8,039 nt of DNA. It comes from Chloroflexota bacterium (GTDB taxonomy: Bacteria; Chloroflexota; Dehalococcoidia; DSTF01; JACRBR01). The translations under genes and the position numbers were made by a program. The DNA lies in contig JACRBR010000358.1 in the NCBI GenBank assembly GCA_016213125.1, positions 1 through 8,039 of the forward strand. The letters are read 5' to 3'. Below, piece by piece: positions 1-5,618 of this stretch (its first letter is position 1; each line of letters starts with the position of its first letter). The notes below the pieces were generated by a model. The model ran no database searches. It had not been told where the DNA came from and saw only the letters and a program-made list of their open reading frames with translations.

Positions 1-1231
1 CATCCATGCCTGCGTTCTCTTCCTCTTCGTCGAGCGTGATGCCGACGGTGAGGTCGAGGACCTTCAGGATAATGAACGTCACGATGAAGGAGTATGGCGC
101 GACGACGGCCAGACCGAGCGCCTGCCGGCCAAGCTGATCGAGCCCGCCGCCGTTGGTGAGGCCGTCCACCTGGGCGCCAAGGGCGTTGAAACCGGTGTTG
201 GAAGCGGCGACGGCGAAGATGCCGGTGGCAAGCGCGCCCCAGAGGCCGCCGATGCCATGGACACCCACCACGTCGAGCGAGTCGTCGAGCGCGGACTTCG
301 AGCGCCACTGAACGAAGAGGAAGCAGGCGATCCCGGCGATGCCGCCGATGCCGATCGCCTCCATGGGCTGGACGTACCCCGAAGCAGGGGTGATGGCGAC
401 GAGGCCTGCCACGCAGCCAGCCGCGGCGCCGACCACGCTGGGCTTGCCATTGATGAGCCAGCTCATCCCAACCCAGGTGAGGGCGGCGGTGGCGGCGGCC
501 GTGTTGGTGACGGTGAAGGCGTTCGCGGCGATGGCATTGGCCGCGCCGGCGCTGCCCGCGTTGAAGCCGAACCAGCCAAACCACAGGATGCCCGCACCGA
601 GGACAATGAACGGCACGTTGTGCGGTTCCATGGGCTCTTCACGGTAACCGCGCCGCTTGCCATAGCAGATGGCTGCGGCCAGCGCGGCCGCGCCCGCGTT
701 TACGTGGATGGCCGTACCACCGGCGAAGTCGAGGCCCTTGACGTCCGACGCGATCCAGCCCTCGATATCGAAGACCCAGTGCGCCACCGGGGCGTACACC
801 AGGAGCGACCAGGCCACCATGAAGACGCAGAACGGGCCGAACTTCGCCCGCTCCGCAAAGGCGCCCGTAATGAGGGCCGGCGTGATGATGGCGAACATCA
901 GCTGGAACGCCATGAACAGCTCATGCGGGATGCCGGGGCCAGCCTGCGAATCGCCGGCAGCGCCGACGCCCTTGAGGCCGAAGTGGTCGAGGTTGCCGAT
1001 GATGCCCCATCCCTGGACGTCAGGGCCGAAGGCGAGCGAGTAGCCGACCACGACCCAGGCGACACCCACCAACCCGATGGTGATGAAGCTCTGCATCAAG
1101 GTGCCCAGGACGTTCTTGCTGCGGACGAATCCCGCGTAGAAGAACGCCAGCCCGGGCGTCATAAACAGGACGAACGCGGATGCAGCGAGCATCCACGCAA
1201 TGTCCCCTGAGTTCAACGGAACTTCGGTCAT
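1..1231 (-). CDS. amt: Ammonium transporter Amt/AmtB (3' end beyond window)
   Basis: Inner-membrane channel that moves ammonium/ammonia into the cell. The frame is open from the ATG at 1231 to the window edge and gives 410 residues without a stop. Hallmarks of the family are in order: NAGxAF-type first helix region (PGLAFFYAGFVRSKN, about 26-40), FQLMFAIITPALITGAFAER (109-128) with the gate Phe at about 113, LDFAGGTAIHVNAG with Asp168 and the first pore His176, FGWFGFNAGS (218-227) with the second gate Phe, and DVVGVHGIGG with the second pore His325. These correspond to D160, H168 and H318 of E. coli AmtB. The visible end, DEEEENAGMD, is the start of the usual cytoplasmic tail, so only a short tail is missing. 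An AGGGGAGG ribosome site (1243-1236) sits 4 bases before the ATG. The gene is divergent from the sigma-factor operon, with a GlnR-like box upstream. A glnK (PII) gene often follows amt, but that region is outside the window. Confidence 0.97.
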   Translation of the reverse strand, partial: MTEVPLNSGDIAWMLAASAFVLFMTPGLAFFYAGFVRSKNVLGTLMQSFITIGLVGVAWVVVGYSLAFGPDVQGWGIIGNLDHFGLKGVGAAGDSQAGPGIPHELFMAFQLMFAIITPALITGAFAERAKFGPFCVFMVAWSLLVYAPVAHWVFDIEGWIASDVKGLDFAGGTAIHVNAGAAALAAAICYGKRRGYREEPMEPHNVPFIVLGAGILWFGWFGFNAGSAGAANAIAANAFTVTNTAAATAALTWVGMSWLINGKPSVVGAAAGCVAGLVAITPASGYVQPMEAIGIGGIAGIACFLFVQWRSKSALDDSLDVVGVHGIGGLWGALATGIFAVAASNTGFNALGAQVDGLTNGGGLDQLGRQALGLAVVAPYSFIVTFIILKVLDLTVGITLDEEEENAGMD

Positions 1232-1282
1232 GTTGCCTCCCCTGGCTGTATTCGGTTGATGTGGGGAGGATAGGGGCCGATT

Positions 1283-1320
1283 GTTACGGTCGTGTTTCGC
1301 GGGGGTGATCGTCGGATTAC
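1283..1320 (-). promoter_or_regulatory. GlnR-like half-site array upstream of amt
   Basis: Read on the minus strand towards amt, half-sites recur every 11 bases: GTAAT (1320-1316), ATCAC (1309-1305), GAAAC (1298-1294) and GTAAC (1287-1283), each separated by 6 bases. The three proximal ones fit the actinobacterial GlnR pattern gTnAC-n6-GaAAC-n6-gTnAC; the outermost is degenerate. GlnR is an OmpR-type nitrogen regulator whose classic targets include amtB and glnA. A possible -10 box TATCCT lies at 1272-1267, which would put the array just upstream of or over the -35 region, a usual place for an activator. No good -35 hexamer is visible. The regulator itself is not in the window, so its identity is inference. 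Confidence 0.5.
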
Positions 1321-1323
1321 AGG

Positions 1324-1335
1324 GGTTCGCGAACC
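1324..1335. repeat. Perfect 12-bp palindrome in divergent intergenic region
   Basis: GGTTCGCGAACC is a perfect inverted repeat with no spacer. It lies between the GlnR-like array and the ECF-type promoter, about 86 bases upstream of the latter's -35 element. It could be an operator for a dimeric repressor or activator, but no regulator gene is adjacent, and the function is unknown. The rest of the 241-bp region (1336-1420) shows nothing recognisable. Confidence 0.4.
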
Positions 1336-1420
1336 ACCAGAGGGGGGTGCCACGTCAAGCGTCCGAGCTCAGTGCGCAGCCACAGGCCCACGGCCAGTAC
1401 GAGCGCGGGCGTGGCCGGGA

Positions 1421-1448
1421 TGTAACCTTTCCCATCGCCTCCCGTCTA
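1421..1448 (+). promoter_or_regulatory. ECF-sigma-type promoter of the sigma/anti-sigma operon
   Basis: TGTAAC at 1421-1426 and CGTCTA at 1443-1448 are separated by exactly 16 bases. The 'AAC' -35 motif and 'CGTC' -10 motif are the signature of promoters read by extracytoplasmic-function sigma factors. Transcription would start near 1453-1456, giving a leader of about 20 bases that ends in the AAGGGAGA ribosome site (1458-1465) before the GTG at 1473. Because ECF sigma factors usually transcribe their own genes, this is most simply the autoregulatory promoter of the downstream gene. Confidence 0.7.
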
Positions 1449-1472
1449 AGTCTGTAGAAGGGAGAAGCAGGC

Positions 1473-2564
1473 GTGGATAGCGGACGGCCCACATCGGCCC
1501 TGGCGCTTCTGGAGCGGGCGAAGGCCGGCGACCGGGACGCCTTCGGCGCCCTGGCCGAGGAGCACCGCGACGGCCTTCTGCGCCTGTGCATGCGCATGAC
1601 CGGTTCGCACGAAGAGGCCGAGGACCTGGTCCAGGACACGCTCCTCAAGGCCTATCTCCACATCGCCGAGTTCGAGCTGCGCGCCTCCTTGCGCACTTGG
1701 CTCTTCCGCATCGCCACCAACGCCTGCCTCGACCACCAGCGCGGCAAGAAGCCATGGGATCTCGACAAGCGCTGGCAGTGGTTCCGCGAGAACGGCGAGC
1801 TGGTGCACCAGATGGAACAAAACCTCTACCTCTCGCCCGAGCGCGCAGCCGAGGTGAAGGAAGTCGCCGCCACCTGTGTCAACTGCGTGACGATGTCGCT
1901 ACCCACGAAGCAGCGTGCCGCGATCACGCTATGTGACCAGCTTGGTCTTACACGCGACGAGGCCGCGAAAGCGATCGGCGCGTCCGTCGCGTCCGTGAAG
2001 ACGGAGCTGCACCGCGGCCGCAAGAAGATGGCCGAGGTGTACGAGCACCACTGCGCCCTGGTCGACGAACAGAACGAGTGCGACGGCTGCCTCTGGGCCG
2101 GACGCGTGCAGCGTCGAGGCGGGCCGAAACAGGCGAGCAAGCGCGCATCGGACAGCGAACCGCGGACAACCGCGATCGACCAAACACCAAGAGGCAAACA
2201 GCACGTCACCCCGACGACTGACGACCCACGACCGACGACCGCCCTGGGCTGCGAGCAGATCGACGAGCTGCTGTCCGACCTGATCGAGGGCGAGCTCGCG
2301 GAAGGCGTTCGGGCGGGCGTGCGGGCGCACCTCGCGTCGTGTGCGCGCTGCACGTCCGGATACGAAAAGCTGAAGCGCACGGTGCGGTTTGTGCGCGCGC
2401 AGGCAGACACGCCGCTGGTGCCGGGGACGCCCGGCGGCGCGTACATGGAGTTCACGGCCGCGCTGGCCCAGGGCGAACCGGAGCGGGCGGTCAATACGCT
2501 GGGCAGGGCGATCCTCGGCTGGCCGGCGAATACCGAGCAAAACAAGGAAGGAGCATCAAAATGA
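1473..2564 (+). CDS. ECF sigma factor fused to a zinc-finger anti-sigma (zf-HC2) domain
   Basis: A 363-residue protein with two parts. Residues 9-92 are sigma region 2 (DLVQDTLLKAY at 51-61, the FRIATNACLDHQR helix at 78-90). Residues about 139-192 are region 4, with a helix-turn-helix (LTRDEAAKAIGASVASVKTELHRGRKKM). Residues 193-208 hold HHC and CDGC motifs (Cys194, 203, 206); with Cys135 and 138 these are possible metal or redox ligands. A polar, Thr/Pro/Arg-rich linker (about 212-258) follows. Residues 260-310 match the ZAS/zf-HC2 zinc-binding anti-sigma fold: Cys260, then His286-x3-Cys290-x2-Cys293. No membrane helix follows, so the protein should be cytosolic. ECF sigma factors are normally about 170-210 aa and the anti-sigma is a separate gene, so the fusion is unusual. 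The GTG start is supported by AAGGGAGA 7 bases upstream and by a matching ECF promoter. The stop overlaps the next start (ATGA). A sequencing frameshift is unlikely because both domains are in one continuous frame. Confidence 0.9.
   Translation: MDSGRPTSALALLERAKAGDRDAFGALAEEHRDGLLRLCMRMTGSHEEAEDLVQDTLLKAYLHIAEFELRASLRTWLFRIATNACLDHQRGKKPWDLDKRWQWFRENGELVHQMEQNLYLSPERAAEVKEVAATCVNCVTMSLPTKQRAAITLCDQLGLTRDEAAKAIGASVASVKTELHRGRKKMAEVYEHHCALVDEQNECDGCLWAGRVQRRGGPKQASKRASDSEPRTTAIDQTPRGKQHVTPTTDDPRPTTALGCEQIDELLSDLIEGELAEGVRAGVRAHLASCARCTSGYEKLKRTVRFVRAQADTPLVPGTPGGAYMEFTAALAQGEPERAVNTLGRAILGWPANTEQNKEGASK
2544..2553 (+). promoter_or_regulatory. Ribosome-binding site fixing the flavoprotein start
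   Basis: AAGGAAGGAG lies inside the last codons of the sigma/anti-sigma gene, 7 bases before the ATG at 2561. It selects this ATG over the upstream extension of the same frame (open from 2339), which only overlaps the sigma gene. The ATGA stop/start overlap implies translational coupling. Confidence 0.8.
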
Positions 2565-3895
2565 AGTCGGATGTCGTAATCATCGGCGCCGGGATGGCGG
2601 GGCTGGCGACGGGCGCGCTGCTGTCGAAGCAGGGCAGGCGCGTGATCGTGCTGGAGAAAGGCAATGTCGCGGGTGGCCGTGCCTACTGCTACGAGGACAG
2701 GGGCTACACGCTGAACTACGGCGCGCACGGGATGTACATCCCGGAATCCGGACCGCTGGGCGAGTTGATGGGGCGCCTCGGCCGTCCCGTGTCGAAGAAC
2801 GGCTACCCGCAGGCCACACGTAGCTACTGGGTCCACGACGGCCGTTTCGCCTCGTTGGGCGCTAAGCCCCACCAGGTGCTCACCACGGGCCTGTTCTCGA
2901 TCGGTGGGCGGATGGCGGTGGCGAAGGTGATGCTGGCGGTGCGCGGCGAGAATCCTGCCCGGCTGCCGCCGGAGCTCACGTGGGGCGAGTGGATCGATTC
3001 GAAGACGAACGACAGGTCGGTTCGCGAATTCATGCTGGCCTTCGGCACCCTGAACTCCTACACGAACCCGTCGGGGGACCTTTCGGCGGCGTTCTTCCTC
3101 AGCCACCTGCAGCGAACGCTCTTCGCGAAGGACCTGGTCGGATACATGCACGGCGGATGGCGCACGATGTACGAACAGTGGATCGAGGACATCGAGGCGG
3201 GCGGGGGCGCTGTTATGACAGGCGAGCGCGTCGAAACGCTCGAGGTCGCCGATGGTCGGATCGCCGCCTCTCGCACGACATCGGCACGATACGAGGCGGA
3301 CACGTTCGTCTGCACGCTGCCGCCGCAGGAAGCGCCGACGATCGCACCAGACAGCTCTGCGCTGCAGGATGAGATGATGCAGTGGTCAACGCCGGAGGAT
3401 GTGCGTGCCTACTGCCTCGACCTGGGCCTGAGCCGTCCGCTGCGCACCGACGACGCGACCTTCGTCTTCGACGTGCAGCGCAACCTGTACTACAGCATCC
3501 ACAGCGAGTCCGCGCCCGATCTGGCGCCGGCAGGCGCCCTGCTCCTGCACGCGATGGCCTATCTCACACCGGAACAGGCGCGCGACCAGACGCTGCGCGA
3601 GCGGCGCGGTGACGAACTGCGCGCCGGGCTAAACCAACACTTTCCGGCGTGGAAGGAGGCGGCCGTCGTAACGCGGACGATGCCGGACGCGAAGGTGCTG
3701 GGGGCACGGCGCACGCCGGAAAACATCAGAAACCTGGTGCCGTTGCGCGCGACGTCGGTCGACAACCTGTACTTCGCCGGGGACTCGCGCGACGTGCCGT
3801 ACAGCCTGACGCTCGCCTGTCTCGTGTCGGCGATGCAGGTTGCGGACGCGATCGCCGTCACGACAACAGCCGCATCCGTGGCTGCCGTTGGGTGA
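2561..3895 (+). CDS. FAD-dependent oxidoreductase (phytoene desaturase / amine oxidase superfamily)
   Basis: A 444-residue soluble flavoenzyme. The N-terminus is a Rossmann FAD site: VVIIGAGMAGLATG with the GxGxxG loop at residues 9-14, the ribose-binding Glu32 (VLEKGN), and the GGRA motif at 38-41 typical of the NAD(P)-binding-8/amine-oxidase group. The C-terminus (NLYFAGDSRDVPYSLTLA, 402-419) is the second FAD-contact motif. The substrate is not readable from sequence. True CrtI phytoene desaturases are about 490-510 aa and end in a GxxTHPGxGxP-type motif that is absent here, so a carotenoid role is not supported. It is translationally coupled to the upstream sigma/anti-sigma fusion and almost certainly shares its promoter. 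It may be an effector of that regulon, or its flavin redox state may inform the regulator; both are inference. Confidence 0.9.
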   Translation: MKSDVVIIGAGMAGLATGALLSKQGRRVIVLEKGNVAGGRAYCYEDRGYTLNYGAHGMYIPESGPLGELMGRLGRPVSKNGYPQATRSYWVHDGRFASLGAKPHQVLTTGLFSIGGRMAVAKVMLAVRGENPARLPPELTWGEWIDSKTNDRSVREFMLAFGTLNSYTNPSGDLSAAFFLSHLQRTLFAKDLVGYMHGGWRTMYEQWIEDIEAGGGAVMTGERVETLEVADGRIAASRTTSARYEADTFVCTLPPQEAPTIAPDSSALQDEMMQWSTPEDVRAYCLDLGLSRPLRTDDATFVFDVQRNLYYSIHSESAPDLAPAGALLLHAMAYLTPEQARDQTLRERRGDELRAGLNQHFPAWKEAAVVTRTMPDAKVLGARRTPENIRNLVPLRATSVDNLYFAGDSRDVPYSLTLACLVSAMQVADAIAVTTTAASVAAVG

Positions 3896-3916
3896 TAAGC
3901 ACGCGCCCGGCTCAGA

Positions 3917-3931
3917 GCCAGCGAGTCTGGC
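3917..3931 (+). terminator. Weak hairpin after the sigma-flavoprotein operon
   Basis: GCCAG-CGAGT-CTGGC forms a 5-bp stem with a 5-base loop, 22 bases after the flavoprotein stop and before the next promoter. There is no clear T-run, only GCTTTCAG a little downstream. It could be a poor intrinsic terminator or chance. Confidence 0.2.
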
Positions 3932-3961
3932 GAGCGAGCTTTCAGTTACTGACGGGCCGCC

Positions 3962-3973
3962 TACACTCTCGGT
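3962..3973 (+). promoter_or_regulatory. Leaderless-type promoter of the SRPBCC gene
   Basis: TACACT (3962-3967) is a sigma-A type -10 box followed by exactly 6 bases and then the ATG at 3974, so transcription should begin at or next to the A of the start codon. There is no Shine-Dalgarno sequence. The -35 is weak (CTTTCA, 3939-3944, 17-base spacer). The same geometry recurs before two other genes in the window. Confidence 0.55.
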
Positions 3974-4525
3974 ATGAGCATCGCAATCACGTGGGGGACC
4001 ACGGCGGAGGAACACGCGCTGGGCTTTCCGTGCGACGGCATCATCGATACGCCGGTGTGCTACTGGCGAGGCGTGACGGTCGATGCGCCTCCCGCGACCG
4101 TCTTTCGCTGGCTGTGCCAGCTGCGCGCCGCGCCGTACAGCTACGACTGGATCGACAATCTCGGACGCCGAAGCCCGCAACACCTCACGCCGGACCTCGA
4201 CCAGCTCGCCGTGGGACAACGCGTGATGTACATCTTCGATCTGGTGTCGTTCGAACGGGACAGGCACATCACCGTCCGTTTGCGGAGAGGCGGCATCTTC
4301 GGCAAGCTCCTGGGCGACGGAGCCGTCTCATATGCCATCAGTTCAACGGATGGGGGAGGTACGCGACTGCTGGCCAAGCTGGCGGTCCGCTACCCGCGCG
4401 GGCCGGTTGGATGGTTCATGCGCGCCGGGCTTCCCTGGGGCGACCTCGTGATGATGCGGCGGCAGCTGTTGAACCTCAAGGGGCTTGCGGAGCGTGACTC
4501 GCACGCCGAGGCACAGACGCGCTAG
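3974..4525 (+). CDS. SRPBCC (START/Bet v1-like) superfamily protein
   Basis: A 183-residue cytosolic protein without a signal peptide or membrane helix. Features that suggest the helix-grip fold are an early beta strand and helix of the form WRGVTVDAPPATVFRWLCQLR (31-51), then YSYDWIDNLGRRSP (56-68), a middle beta-rich section (GQRVMYIFDLVSF and HITVRLRR), a strand pair around SYAISSTDGG and TRLLAKLAVRY, and a final amphipathic helix (MMRRQLLNLKGLAER) that would close the hydrophobic pocket. Members bind lipids or other hydrophobic ligands, or act as cyclases; no ligand can be named here. It starts at an ATG with no ribosome site but a -10 box 6 bases upstream. Its stop codon lies inside a 14-bp palindrome and converges with the DUF302 gene. 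The family call rests on pattern recognition and could be checked with a profile search. Confidence 0.75.
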   Translation: MSIAITWGTTAEEHALGFPCDGIIDTPVCYWRGVTVDAPPATVFRWLCQLRAAPYSYDWIDNLGRRSPQHLTPDLDQLAVGQRVMYIFDLVSFERDRHITVRLRRGGIFGKLLGDGAVSYAISSTDGGGTRLLAKLAVRYPRGPVGWFMRAGLPWGDLVMMRRQLLNLKGLAERDSHAEAQTR

Positions 4526-4530
4526 CGCGT
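4517..4530. repeat. 14-bp perfect palindrome at convergent gene ends
   Basis: ACGCGCTAGCGCGT is a perfect palindrome that contains the SRPBCC stop codon (TAG, 4523-4525) and abuts the DUF302 stop (4531-4533). It can fold as a 5-bp G+C-rich stem with a CTAG loop on either strand's transcript. This is the expected place for a shared bidirectional terminator, but there is no T-run on either side. Confidence 0.4.
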
Positions 4531-4926
4531 TCACACCCTCTCGATCACCCGCCGCAGCCGCTCGTCCGCCTCGTGCGAAACCGCCCCCAGATCCGCGTTC
4601 CCGGTGAACGACACCATCGACGCCGGGTTCACCACGCCGACGAACGTGCCCTCCGCCCGCCGCGCGACGACCACGTTGCACGGCAACAGCAGCCCGATGT
4701 CCGGCTCCAGCTCCAACGCGCGGGACGCCAGCTTGGGGTTACAGGCGCCGAGAATTACGTACGGCTCCACCTCCTTGTCCAGCTTCTGCTTCAGCGTCGC
4801 CCTCACGTCGATCTCCGTCAACACGCCGAAGCCTTCCTCTTTCAGCAGATCCTTCACGCGCGCGATCGTTTCGTCGTATCCGGCAGAGACGGTTTTCGTG
4901 ATGCCGTAGGTGGTGGTGGTCGTCAT
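4531..4926 (-). CDS. DUF302 family protein
   Basis: A 131-residue protein matching the DUF302 fold from end to end. It has an N-terminal strand-helix (YGITKTVSAGYDETIARVKDLLKEEGFGVLTEID, read as segments 7-16 and 17-40), then ATLKQKLDKEV, then the two family signatures GACNP (60-64) and LLPCNVVV (80-87), and a C-terminal helix (HEADERLRRVIERV). The two conserved cysteines, Cys62 and Cys83, are present. Family members are small dimeric proteins of unknown biochemical function, often near redox or metal genes. The start is firm: GGAGGAGG (4940-4933) lies 6 bases before the ATG. It is downstream of the DUF3291 gene on the same strand with a 58-base gap and no obvious promoter, so the two may be co-transcribed. 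Confidence 0.9.
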   Translation of the reverse strand: MTTTTTYGITKTVSAGYDETIARVKDLLKEEGFGVLTEIDVRATLKQKLDKEVEPYVILGACNPKLASRALELEPDIGLLLPCNVVVARRAEGTFVGVVNPASMVSFTGNADLGAVSHEADERLRRVIERV

Positions 4927-4984
4927 GGAGGGCCTCCTCCATCCACGCTAGCAGGCCACGAGCAGAGCGCGTCAGGGCCGATAG

Positions 4985-5479
4985 TCACACGGCTGCGGGT
5001 GCGTCTTCCCGCGCGTCCGTGACTGGCGGATCGAACCGCTGTTTGAAGGTGAAGGCGTGCGGCGTCGGGCCGTGCTCCCGCAGGTATGCCAGCCGCGCCT
5101 CCGCCTCTTCAACGCTCGGGATATGGCCGGCGGGAATCCACCAGAAGACAAGGTAGTGCTCGCCCCCGTGGTCCTGGAACCAGTCGCGCCGCCGCCTGAA
5201 CACCTCAACATGGTCCGAGTGGTAGGTGTACTCGAACAGCGCCTCGATCGACTCCCAGACGGTGAAGTTGATAACCACCATCGGATCGTCGCCCACGCGC
5301 GTCCCCGTCGAGTTGCCGTCAGCATTCTGGTGCCGCCAGACAAACCCCGGCGTCCGGTCGCCCAGCCCGTTGAGGCGATCCAGCGCCGCACAAAAGTCGT
5401 CGAGCCGCGGGTCGTCCAGCGGCGCGACAAGCTTCGCGACGTTGTACTGCGCCAGGTGGTGCTTCGGAGCTGCGGACAT
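4985..5479 (-). CDS. DUF3291 domain protein
   Basis: A 164-residue protein (from the ATG at 5479). HLAQYNVAKLVAPLDDPRL near the N-terminus, the LDRLNGLGDRTPGFVWRHQ segment, and VVINFTVWESIEALFEYTYHSDH followed by HYLVFWWIPAGHIPSVEEA are the ordered blocks of DUF3291, a ferredoxin-like alpha/beta family related to antibiotic-biosynthesis monooxygenase-type barrels. No enzyme activity is established. The frame is open back to an ATG at 5545, but the extra 22 residues (Ala/Pro/Ser-rich) are unlike the family, which begins near HLAQYN. The ATG at 5479 has a -10 box TATCCT exactly 6 bases upstream, as in a leaderless transcript. There is no Shine-Dalgarno sequence at either start. Confidence 0.85.
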   Translation of the reverse strand: MSAAPKHHLAQYNVAKLVAPLDDPRLDDFCAALDRLNGLGDRTPGFVWRHQNADGNSTGTRVGDDPMVVINFTVWESIEALFEYTYHSDHVEVFRRRRDWFQDHGGEHYLVFWWIPAGHIPSVEEAEARLAYLREHGPTPHAFTFKQRFDPPVTDAREDAPAAV

Positions 5480-5491
5480 GCGATCAGGATA
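5480..5491 (-). promoter_or_regulatory. Leaderless-type promoter of the DUF3291 gene
   Basis: On the minus strand TATCCT (5491-5486) is followed by 6 bases and the ATG at 5479. No ribosome site is present, and only a poor -35 (TTCCCC) is seen at an 18-base spacing. This site decides the start codon in favour of 5479 over 5545. Confidence 0.5.
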
Positions 5492-5551
5492 CGGGGCGGG
5501 GTTGGAGGCGGGGAAGTTGACGCCGGATGCTCGCGCGAAACGCACTCCGTA

Positions 5552-5573
5552 GCGCGGGCTCTTCAGCCCGCGC
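5552..5573. repeat. REP-like hairpin between ketosynthase-like and DUF3291 genes
   Basis: GCGCGGGCT-CTTC-AGCCCGCGC is a perfect 9-bp stem with a 4-base loop. It lacks a T-run, so it is a poor intrinsic terminator. It resembles the small dispersed palindromes of many high-GC genomes, which can protect mRNA ends or slow polymerase. Whether it is repeated elsewhere in the genome cannot be judged here. Confidence 0.5.
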
Positions 5574-5601
5574 GGCTCAGCTCCAGAGGTGACGGTTCGC
5601 T

Positions 5602-5618
5602 GCGGCCCTCAGGGCCGC
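5602..5618 (-). terminator. G+C-rich hairpin spanning the ketosynthase-like stop codon
   Basis: GCGGCCC-TCA-GGGCCGC is a perfect 7-bp stem whose 3-base loop is exactly the stop codon (TGA on the minus strand, 5611-5609). With the hairpin at 5552-5573 downstream it could end or protect the ketosynthase-like transcript. There is no T-run, so termination is uncertain. Confidence 0.3.

Noticed and set aside
257..1210. 317-aa open frame on the plus strand
   Set aside because: It is antisense to the clearly recognisable Amt protein and has low-complexity Arg/Asp/Gly-rich sequence typical of a shadow frame in high-GC DNA.
1292..1480. 62-aa open frame in the divergent intergenic region
   Set aside because: It has no ribosome site and no similarity, and it overlaps the promoter elements and the start of the sigma gene.
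1826..3151. 441-aa open frame on the minus strand
   Set aside because: It runs antisense across both the sigma/anti-sigma fusion and the flavoprotein, is Arg/Ser/Pro-rich, and has no family features.
2561..3895. Calling the flavoprotein CrtI phytoene desaturase and the operon a light-induced carotenoid locus
   Set aside because: The protein is shorter than CrtI, lacks its C-terminal THPG-type motif, and no other carotenoid gene is present.
5480..5545. Upstream start (5545) for the DUF3291 protein
   Set aside because: The extra residues do not fit the family, there is no ribosome site, and the promoter box lies between the two candidate starts.
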